Assembly (NCBI GenBank): GCA_951800555.1
Contig: CATOJU010000007.1
Span: 1-16,747 of the forward strand
DNA from: an uncultured Rickettsiales bacterium
GTDB taxonomy: Bacteria; Pseudomonadota; Alphaproteobacteria; Rickettsiales; UBA1997
Direction of reading: 5' to 3'
Length of the DNA stretch: 16,747 nt
Below are positions 5,994 through 12,767 of the stretch, piece by piece. Below the pieces are notes generated by a model. It did not search any database. It was given only the letters and a program-made list of their open reading frames with translations, and had not been told where the DNA came from. Each line of letters begins with the position of its first letter. The first letter of the stretch is position 1. The translations under genes were made by a program, and so were the position numbers.

Positions 5994-7814
5994 TTATTCT
6001 CCTTCTTCAGTTCTTCCTAATCTTTTTCTTTCGCCAGCCGTCAAATATTTTTTTCTTAATCTTAAATTTTTAGGAGTAACTTCTAGTAATTCATCATCAT
6101 TAATATATGTTATCATCTGTTCTAAACTCATTTTATATGGTGGAGTTAAAATTACATTTTCATCACTTCCAGCCGCCCTAACATTTGTAAGTTTTTTTTC
6201 TTTTAAAACATTAACTACAATATCATTATCTCTTACATGTTCCCCAACTATCATACCTTCATAAACTTTTTCATGTGGTCCTACAAACATTTTACCTCTA
6301 TCTTGTATATTAAATAAAGCGTAGGGAATAGCTTCACCTATATCGGTTGAGATTAAAACACCTTTTCTTAATCTTGGAATATCGCCTTTATATTCTTGAT
6401 AGGAGTGAAATAATTTATTCATTATACCAGTACCTTTTGTATCTGTCATAAATTCACTTTGGTAACCTAATAAACCCCTTGATGGAACTAAAAATACCAA
6501 TCTTGTTTTTCCTATGCCGCAAGGTTTCATTTCCTTCATTTCACCTTTTCTTTTGTTTAATTTTTCTACAACAGATCCACTATATTCATCGTCTACATCA
6601 ATTACAACTTCTTCAATAGGTTCTAATTTATTTCCATTTTCATCTATATGAAATAGCACTTTTGGACGACCAACAGAAAGTTCAAAACCTTCTCTTCTCA
6701 TTGTTTCAATTAATACACCTAATTGTAATTCTCCTCGTCCACCAACTTCAAAACTATCTTTTCCTTCAGCTTCTTTTACTGTAATAGCAACATTACTTTG
6801 TTCTTCTGCCAATAATCTATCCCTTATTAATCTTGAAGTAACTTTTGTCCCTTCTTTCCCTGCCAAAGGAGAATCATTTACACTGATAGTTATTGACATA
6901 GTAGGGGCATCAACTGGAGTTGATTGTATAGGAGTATTTACATTTAAATCACAAATTGTATCTGAAACATTAGCTTTTTCTAAACCTGCAATAGAAACTA
7001 TATCTCCCGCTTCAACTTCATCCACTGGAATTTTTTTGATTCCACTAAACATAAACATTTTTGTTAATTTTCCTTGTTCTACTTTTTCGCCATTAAGATT
7101 TATAGCTTTAATAGGCATATTAATTTTTGCTTTTCCACTATAAACTTTACCCGTCAACATTCTTCCTACATATGTATTATAATCAAGAATTGTTGCAAGC
7201 ATTGAAAATTGTGAATCTTTTTCAACTTTCGGTTCTTTTACATATTCCAAAATTAGGTCAAAAAGTGGTTTTAAATCTTTATGTTCATCATTTAAATCTT
7301 TTACACACCATCCTTCCCTACCAACTGCATATAGTACTGGGAAATCGAGTTGTTCATCATTCGCATTTAAATTTACGAATAAATCAAAAATTTCATCTAA
7401 AACTTCATCTGGTCTAGCATCGCCTCTATCAATTTTATTTATTACAACAATAGGTTTTAAACCTAAAGCCAAAGCTTTTGATAAAACAAATTTTGTTTGT
7501 GGCATAGGACCTTCTGCCGAATCTACTAAAAGAACAACGCCATCTACCATTGATAATACACGTTCTACTTCTCCGCCAAAATCAGCATGCCCTGGAGTAT
7601 CTACTATATTTATTTTTGTTCCGTTATAATTTACAGAAGTACATTTTGCTAAAATTGTAATTCCTCTTTCTTTTTCTAAATCGCCACTATCCATAACCCT
7701 TTCATCAATTTGTTCGTGTGCTGAAAATGTTCCACTTTGTCTTAATAGTTGATCTACAAGTGTTGTTTTACCGTGGTCAACGTGTGCAATTATTGCTATA
7801 TTTCTTATACTCAT
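5994..7814 (-). CDS. typA: Ribosome-associated translational GTPase BipA/TypA
   Basis: This encodes 606 residues, the normal size for BipA. Opening MSIRNIAIIAHVDHGKTT contains the P-loop (AHVDHGKT, 10-17). It is followed by the switch I segment RGITILAK (50-57), G3 DTPGH (72-76) and G4 NKID (126-129). RGRGELQLG-like VGGRGELQLGVL, PSRGLLGYQ and the C-terminal segment ending in RKKYLTAGERKRLGR are BipA hallmarks and distinguish it from EF-G and LepA. BipA is a GTPase that binds the 70S ribosome and helps late 50S assembly, mainly under cold or other stress. It is a single gene, divergent from infC and convergent with glmM, so it probably has its own promoter. No ribosome site precedes the ATG. 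Nothing looks broken. Confidence 0.97.
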   Translation of the reverse strand: MSIRNIAIIAHVDHGKTTLVDQLLRQSGTFSAHEQIDERVMDSGDLEKERGITILAKCTSVNYNGTKINIVDTPGHADFGGEVERVLSMVDGVVLLVDSAEGPMPQTKFVLSKALALGLKPIVVINKIDRGDARPDEVLDEIFDLFVNLNANDEQLDFPVLYAVGREGWCVKDLNDEHKDLKPLFDLILEYVKEPKVEKDSQFSMLATILDYNTYVGRMLTGKVYSGKAKINMPIKAINLNGEKVEQGKLTKMFMFSGIKKIPVDEVEAGDIVSIAGLEKANVSDTICDLNVNTPIQSTPVDAPTMSITISVNDSPLAGKEGTKVTSRLIRDRLLAEEQSNVAITVKEAEGKDSFEVGGRGELQLGVLIETMRREGFELSVGRPKVLFHIDENGNKLEPIEEVVIDVDDEYSGSVVEKLNKRKGEMKEMKPCGIGKTRLVFLVPSRGLLGYQSEFMTDTKGTGIMNKLFHSYQEYKGDIPRLRKGVLISTDIGEAIPYALFNIQDRGKMFVGPHEKVYEGMIVGEHVRDNDIVVNVLKEKKLTNVRAAGSDENVILTPPYKMSLEQMITYINDDELLEVTPKNLRLRKKYLTAGERKRLGRTEEGE

Positions 7815-7857
7815 TATAATATGATTTAATTAAATAATAAAAATAAATATTATCCTA

Positions 7858-7886
7858 ATAATAACATAATATTTTGAAAAAATCAA
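7858..7886 (-). promoter_or_regulatory. Candidate typA promoter
   Basis: On the minus strand TTGATT (7886-7881) and TATTAT (7863-7858) are spaced 17 nt apart, with the ATG about 43 nt downstream of the -10. Four to five of six bases match consensus in each box; the AT background makes such matches frequent. Confidence 0.35.
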
Positions 7887-8016
7887 GAAAAAAATAATAT
7901 TAGGAGTTCTTTTTATCTTTTTATATATCTGTTAATTATTATTTATATGGTTATATCATAATAAAAAAATCAGGAGTATATATATAAAAAATACCTCTTT
8001 AACAAAAAATTTTATC

Positions 8017-8051
8017 ATTAAATAGAATGAAGTTTTTTTATTCTATTTAAT
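8017..8051. promoter_or_regulatory. Perfect 12-bp hairpin upstream of infC
   Basis: ATTAAATAGAAT (8017-8028) pairs exactly with ATTCTATTTAAT (8040-8051) around an 11-nt loop containing seven T. It is upstream of the infC promoter candidate, so it is probably DNA-level or a terminator for transcription arriving from the left. On the typA side it lies upstream of that promoter too. Confidence 0.5.
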
Positions 8052-8098
8052 ATTAATTACAATCATTATATAGTTTATAATTTTTTCTAAAAAACATA

Positions 8099-8127
8099 TT
8101 GAAAATAAAAAAAATACTTAATATATT
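8099..8127 (+). promoter_or_regulatory. Candidate infC-murA promoter
   Basis: TTGAAA (8099-8104) and TATATT (8122-8127) are 17 nt apart, giving a leader of about 40-80 nt depending on the start codon used for infC. Confidence 0.4.
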
Positions 8128-8180
8128 TACCTTAAAATGTATTAATTTATATGTATTTATATTTTACATAAATTGATATT

Positions 8181-8732
8181 TTGTTATTTTTTTATAAACA
8201 AACTAAAATAGAGTTGGCAAATAACGAATTAAAAATAAATGACCAAATTAAGGCAAAAGAGGTCAGACTAATTGATAATAATGGGGAAATGATTGGAATA
8301 GTTCCAATTTTTAGAGCAATAAATATGGCCAGAGAGGCTGAATTAGATTTAGTTGAAATATCTCCAAATTCAGTACCACCTGTATGTAAAATAGCTAGCT
8401 ATGGAAAAATTAGATATCAAGCACAAAAAAAAGCAGCTGAAGCCAAAAAAAAGCAAAAAACAATTGAAATTAAAGAAATTAAATTGTCTTTAAATATAGG
8501 TCAAGCTGATTATGATACAAAATTAAAACAAGTTAGAAAGTTTTTTGAAGCAGGAAATAAAGTACGTTTTTCATTTCAAATTAGAGGAAGAGAAGCAACA
8601 CATAGTGATTTATTTAGAGAAATGGCTGATAAAATTATAAATGAATTATTAGAAATTTCAAAAGTCGATGTAAAACCTCAAATAGAAGGAAAAAAATTAT
8701 TTTTTGTATTATCACCGTTAACGAAAAAATAA
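8181..8732 (+). CDS. infC: Translation initiation factor IF-3
   Basis: IF-3 binds the 30S subunit, keeps it apart from 50S and proofreads start-codon choice. The N-domain block INDQIKAKEVRLID, then LDLVEISPNSVPPVCKI, the lysine-rich linker (AQKKAAEAKKKQK) and the C-domain KEIKLSLNIGQADYDTKLKQVRKFFEAGNKVRFSFQIRGRE are all present; full length is 172-186 aa depending on the start. No ATG lies in frame before the conserved block (the first is at 8289, inside the domain). Open candidates are ATT 8172, ATT 8178, TTG 8181, ATA 8208 and TTG 8214, with a TAA at 8169 closing the frame. A rare start codon is the known basis of IF-3 autoregulation, so this is expected. The exact start cannot be fixed here. 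murA follows after 4 nt, not the common rpmI-rplT pair. Confidence 0.95.
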   Translation: MLFFYKQTKIELANNELKINDQIKAKEVRLIDNNGEMIGIVPIFRAINMAREAELDLVEISPNSVPPVCKIASYGKIRYQAQKKAAEAKKKQKTIEIKEIKLSLNIGQADYDTKLKQVRKFFEAGNKVRFSFQIRGREATHSDLFREMADKIINELLEISKVDVKPQIEGKKLFFVLSPLTKK

Positions 8733-8736
8733 TATT

Positions 8737-10029
8737 ATGAAAAAAATACTAATAGAAGGTGGGAATAAGCTGAATGGAGAAGTAAAAATATCTGGTGCAA
8801 AAAATGCTTCATTGCCTATTTTAATGTCTACTATTTTAATAGAAAATGGTGAATCTAGAATTTTAAATGTTCCTGCTGTGGCAGATGTAAAAACAACATC
8901 AGAGTTATTAAGTTATTTAGGGGCAGAAGTAAAAATTGATAATAATATAATAAATAATACGACAATATTTACTGTAAAAGCTAAAAATATTAATACCATT
9001 GAGGCTCCATATAATATAGTTAGTAAAATGAGGGCTTCATTTTGGGTTCTTGGTTCATTACTTGGACGTTTTGGTGAGGCGAAAGTTTCATTACCTGGTG
9101 GCTGTGCTATAGGACCTAGACCTTGCGATATTTATATTGATGCATTAAATAAAATGCAGGTAGATACTAAAATTGAAGATGGTTATGTAATAGCAAAAGC
9201 TAAAAAAAATGGAAAACCGCAAGGAGCATATATAGAATTAAGATTTGCATCAGTGGGAGCGACCCATAATACTATTATGGCAGCAGTTTTAGCAGATGGG
9301 GAGACTACAATAAAAAATGCAGCAAAGGAACCAGAAATAGTTGATCTTGCTAATTTTTTAACATTATGCGGTGCTAAAATAGAGGGAGCTGGAACCGATA
9401 CAATAAAAATTAGTGGAGTAAAAAGTTTAAAGCCAGTACAATATAGGGTTATAGATGACAGAATAGAAACTTTTGGTTATATAATAGCTTCTGCTATAAC
9501 TAGGGGAAATTTAATTTTAAATGGCTTAAATTTCTTTAATATTATGCAAAAACCAAAAGAAATTTTAGAAAAAATTGGAATAAATTTAGAAAAAATAGAT
9601 GATTATAGGGTAAAAATCAATTCAAATAAAATCTTAAAACCAGCCAATATTATAACTGAAGTTTATCCAGGTTTTCCAACGGATTGCCAATCTCAAATTA
9701 TGGCGCTTTTGGGACTAGTAGAAGGAACTTCGAATATTGATGAAACTATATTTGAAAATAGACTTATGCATGTACCAGAATTAATTAGAATGGGTGCGAA
9801 TATAATAGCAGAAGGAAATAAAGCCATAATAAATGGTGTAAAAAAATATCACGGAGCGGAAGTAAAGGCTACTGATATAAGGGGTGGTATGTGTATGGTT
9901 TTGGCTGGTTTAGCAGCTGAAGGAGAGACAAAAATAAATAATATACAACATTTAGAAAGAGGTTATGAAAATTTAGTTCAAAAGCTTAACAATTGTGGTG
10001 CTAAAATAAAAATAATAGAAGAAGATTAA
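8737..10029 (+). CDS. murA: UDP-N-acetylglucosamine 1-carboxyvinyltransferase MurA
   Basis: This encodes 430 residues. It transfers enolpyruvate from PEP to UDP-GlcNAc, the first committed step of peptidoglycan synthesis. Catalytic residues are visible: Lys22-Asn23 in SGAKNA, the loop LPGGCAIGPRP with Cys123 (the PEP- and fosfomycin-reactive cysteine), Asp316 in YPGFPTDCQSQ, and Arg408 in HLERGYENL. The presence of Cys rather than Asp at 123 predicts fosfomycin sensitivity at the target level. It starts 4 nt after infC, so it is almost certainly cotranscribed and perhaps coupled to the autoregulated IF-3 gene. Together with glmM it indicates that peptidoglycan precursors are still made. There is no ribosome site of its own. 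Confidence 0.97.
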   Translation: MKKILIEGGNKLNGEVKISGAKNASLPILMSTILIENGESRILNVPAVADVKTTSELLSYLGAEVKIDNNIINNTTIFTVKAKNINTIEAPYNIVSKMRASFWVLGSLLGRFGEAKVSLPGGCAIGPRPCDIYIDALNKMQVDTKIEDGYVIAKAKKNGKPQGAYIELRFASVGATHNTIMAAVLADGETTIKNAAKEPEIVDLANFLTLCGAKIEGAGTDTIKISGVKSLKPVQYRVIDDRIETFGYIIASAITRGNLILNGLNFFNIMQKPKEILEKIGINLEKIDDYRVKINSNKILKPANIITEVYPGFPTDCQSQIMALLGLVEGTSNIDETIFENRLMHVPELIRMGANIIAEGNKAIINGVKKYHGAEVKATDIRGGMCMVLAGLAAEGETKINNIQHLERGYENLVQKLNNCGAKIKIIEED

Positions 10030-10063
10030 TAATTTATTATTTTATTAAAAACTGGTAGATAAT

Positions 10064-11272
10064 ATGAAGTTTGTAATCGATAAAGAATTTGAAGATATTG
10101 AATTAAAGGATATAGAAAATCTTGTTGAAAATAAAGTATTAGAAAATATTTGTTTAGATTACAAATCACAAAATTATGGAACCAGTAGTGGAAATAAAAG
10201 AGAATTATTAAAAGATGTAACTGCTTTTGCAAATTCCAGTGGTGGAGATCTTATAATAGGTATTAGTGATGATAAATATAATCAAGCAAATAGTTTATGT
10301 GGTATAACAACAACTAATATAGCAGCAGAGGTAAATAGAATAGAGCAAATAATTTATAATGGTATAGAACCAAAACTTAATACAGTAAAAGTTAAATATT
10401 TTAAATTAAATAATAATAAATTTATTATTTTTATAAGAGTACAAGCAAGCCCGCTATTCCCACATATGGTATCATTTCAAAGGACAAATAAATTTTATAT
10501 GAGAAAATCCGATAAAAATATTCTATTAGATGCCTATGAATTAAGAAATATTTTTTTGAAATCAGAAAATATTATAGAAAATATTAAAAATGAAAATAAA
10601 AAAATAGTTTTAAAAGTTTTTTCTAATAAAACAACTATTCCTATAAATGTAAATTTACCAAAATTAATAATAAATTTTATACCATATTCTTCTATTGATA
10701 ATAATAAAAATATTTTAAATTTTAATAAAAATAAAATAAAATTAGATTTTCCAGAACAAAGAATTAATTTTGATGGAATTTTAGGTTATAAAACAAATCA
10801 AAAAGGAATTGAAAGCTATTGTCAACTTTATAGAAACGGAATAATTGAATTTGTATCAACTAGTGATAAAGTTTTTTCAAAAGTAGAAAATCCATATCAA
10901 AATAGTGAAATAAATGTAATTTCTGGTGAAAAAAATGGTTATGAATTCTATATAATAAAAAAATGTATTTATTTTTATAATTTTTTAAAAAATCTTGGTA
11001 TGGAGTTACCAGTATATTTGTTTATAACTTTAGTTGATGTTAAGGGTTATAGAATAATGTATAAAAATACTTTAAATAATAATATAAAAATTACGGATGC
11101 TATAGATAGAGATTTATTGGAGTTACCAGAAATAGAATTAAAATCCTATAATTTAGACATAAAAAAAATAGCAAGCACAGTTATAAATATGATATGGAAT
11201 GCTTGTGGAGTTGAAAAATCGATTAATTTTGATGAAAAAAATGAATGGATTGGCGAAAGGATGAGTGATTAA
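10064..11272 (+). CDS. Schlafen/AlbA_2-domain protein, putative nucleic-acid binding
   Basis: This encodes 402 residues. Residues about 25-165 match the Schlafen AlbA_2 (formerly divergent AAA-4) domain: an acidic ENICLDYKSQ (27-36), the core KRELLKDVTAFANSSGGDLIIGI (45-67) and the closing FYMRKSDKNILLDAYELRNIF (144-164). Bacterial proteins with this domain are often annotated as ATP-binding or transcriptional regulators; in Schlafen proteins this region carries RNA-cleaving activity. The remaining 235 residues are rich in Asn, Ile and Lys and match nothing I recognise; I see no winged helix there. No membrane segment or signal peptide. It starts 34 nt after murA, with only a weak GGTAG upstream, so it may share the infC-murA transcript. 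A defence or stress role is possible by family, but nothing nearby (no toxin partner, nuclease, or methylase) supports one. Confidence 0.78.
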   Translation: MKFVIDKEFEDIELKDIENLVENKVLENICLDYKSQNYGTSSGNKRELLKDVTAFANSSGGDLIIGISDDKYNQANSLCGITTTNIAAEVNRIEQIIYNGIEPKLNTVKVKYFKLNNNKFIIFIRVQASPLFPHMVSFQRTNKFYMRKSDKNILLDAYELRNIFLKSENIIENIKNENKKIVLKVFSNKTTIPINVNLPKLIINFIPYSSIDNNKNILNFNKNKIKLDFPEQRINFDGILGYKTNQKGIESYCQLYRNGIIEFVSTSDKVFSKVENPYQNSEINVISGEKNGYEFYIIKKCIYFYNFLKNLGMELPVYLFITLVDVKGYRIMYKNTLNNNIKITDAIDRDLLELPEIELKSYNLDIKKIASTVINMIWNACGVEKSINFDEKNEWIGERMSD

Positions 11273-11498
11273 AAAAATCAATTTATTTTAAGATATGTTC
11301 AAAAATATTATCTATAATCTGTATATATATTCTGATAAAATTGTTAATAATATATAATTTTTATTTATAAAATATAAAACACTTGAAAAATAATAATTTT
11401 AATAATAATAATTAATAGATATTTTATACAAAAAAGCTTTTATATTGTAATTCTTGGGTAAATAATTTCTTATTATTTCATAATTAATAATTAATATT

Positions 11499-12581
11499 AT
11501 GGTTTTAATTAGTTTCCTATTAATGTTTTTATATATAATATATGATATATATTTTGATATATTAAATATCTTTATAGAAAATAAAGTATTGAAAATAAGC
11601 ATTTTACTATCTATAATATATATAGTTTCACAAATTATTATATTACCAATGTTTTCTAAAAATTTGAGTCCATTTGCTTTACATAGTATGTATATTTTAT
11701 TGTGTTTATCAGTATATATATTTTGTATATTTTTAATTAGGGATGTTGGATATGTATTTAAAATAAATGAAAATTTTTGGTCTCCTATTCTTATATTTAT
11801 TTTTTCTATTGCGATAAGTAGTATTTATGGTTATTTTAATAATAATATACAAATAACAAGATATAATATAGAAACTGAAAAAGAAGCTAATACAAAAATA
11901 ATTTTTTTAAGTGATCTACATATTGGGAATAAAGGTATTAATGAAAAGCAAATAAAGGATATAGTTTCTATAATTAATAAAGAAAATCCAGATTTACTTA
12001 TATTTGGTGGAGATACTATTGAAAAAGAAGATACTTTTTTAAAAACAAAAAATATTACAAGAATTATACAACATATAAAAACTAAAAATATATATGGTGT
12101 TCTTGGTAATCATGAATATTATTTTGATAATAATCCACAAAGTATGAGAGATTTGATGGAAAAAAATTATAAAATTGATATTTTGGAAGATGAATTTGTA
12201 AAATTTAATGATGATTTAATAATAATAGGAAGATTAGATTATTTTTCGAAATATTTTGGAGTTGAAAGAAAAAGTTTAGATAAAATACTTGAAAATGTTG
12301 ACAAAAATAATTTTATAATAGTAGTTGATCATAATCCTATAAATTTTGAAGAATCTATTGAAAATAATATAGATTTACAACTTTCAGGTCATACCCACGG
12401 TGGGCAATTTTTTCCATTTACTATTGCGAATAGGTTATTTTATAAAAGATTATATGGATTTTTTAAAGAAAAAAATAGTAGATTAATAATATCATCTGGA
12501 GTTGGAACTTCTGGAATTCCTTTAAGAATTATGACCAAAAAAGAATTGGTTATTATAAACATAAAAAGTAAAACTATATGA
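11499..12581 (+). CDS. Membrane-anchored calcineurin-like metallophosphoesterase
   Basis: This encodes 360 residues. The first 112 form four hydrophobic helices (about 1-24, 30-51, 60-80 and 93-112), then a cytoplasm- or periplasm-facing catalytic domain. All metal-binding motifs are present: SDLHIG (138-143), GGDT (170-173), GNHE (203-206), VDHNP (276-280) and SGHTHGGQ (296-303). This is the YkuE/YaeI type of the family. Substrates range from phosphodiesters to UDP-2,3-diacylglucosamine, which the related chlamydial LpxG hydrolyses in lipid A synthesis; the membrane anchor is compatible with a lipid substrate, but this is inference. It is preceded by a 226-nt gap and ends in TGA. The start at 11499 lacks a ribosome site; Met9 is an alternative that would shorten the first helix. 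Confidence 0.88.
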   Translation: MVLISFLLMFLYIIYDIYFDILNIFIENKVLKISILLSIIYIVSQIIILPMFSKNLSPFALHSMYILLCLSVYIFCIFLIRDVGYVFKINENFWSPILIFIFSIAISSIYGYFNNNIQITRYNIETEKEANTKIIFLSDLHIGNKGINEKQIKDIVSIINKENPDLLIFGGDTIEKEDTFLKTKNITRIIQHIKTKNIYGVLGNHEYYFDNNPQSMRDLMEKNYKIDILEDEFVKFNDDLIIIGRLDYFSKYFGVERKSLDKILENVDKNNFIIVVDHNPINFEESIENNIDLQLSGHTHGGQFFPFTIANRLFYKRLYGFFKEKNSRLIISSGVGTSGIPLRIMTKKELVIINIKSKTI

Positions 12582-12711
12582 TTAGTTTAATGTTATAATT
12601 TGAAGTTAAATTTTCTTAAATTAATGATTTTAATATAGTTGATTATATATAAATGCTAATTACAATTTACTGATTATAATTAATACTTTTATATAAAATA
12701 TACTTTTACCC

Positions 12712-12740
12712 TTGAAAAAAATAAAATAATTTTTTAAAAT
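12712..12740 (+). promoter_or_regulatory. Candidate gyrB-gmk promoter
   Basis: TTGAAA (12712-12717) and TAAAAT (12735-12740) are spaced 17 nt apart, ending 27 nt before the gyrB ATG. It has the same -35 hexamer as the iscU and infC candidates. Confidence 0.42.
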
Positions 12741-12767
12741 ATATATAAACATATCAAAAAAATATAG

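Larger units (their letters stand above)
7815..8180. promoter_or_regulatory. Divergent control region between typA and infC
   Basis: 366 nt without a convincing gene. It contains a typA promoter candidate, an infC promoter candidate, a perfect 12-bp hairpin at 8017-8051, and a 24-nt block (7992-8015) matching 5352-5375 at 21 positions. Immediately before that block is TCAGGAGTAT. I see no tRNA or known riboswitch here. Confidence 0.5.

Noticed and set aside
7127..7417. 96-codon plus-strand frame inside typA
   Set aside because: It is antisense to a fully conserved typA segment and encodes a His/Leu/Tyr-rich peptide without domain features.
11399..11602. 67-codon minus-strand frame overlapping the phosphoesterase start
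   Set aside because: It overlaps the first transmembrane helix of a well-supported gene and is Ile/Asn/Tyr-rich as expected of AT-rich noise.
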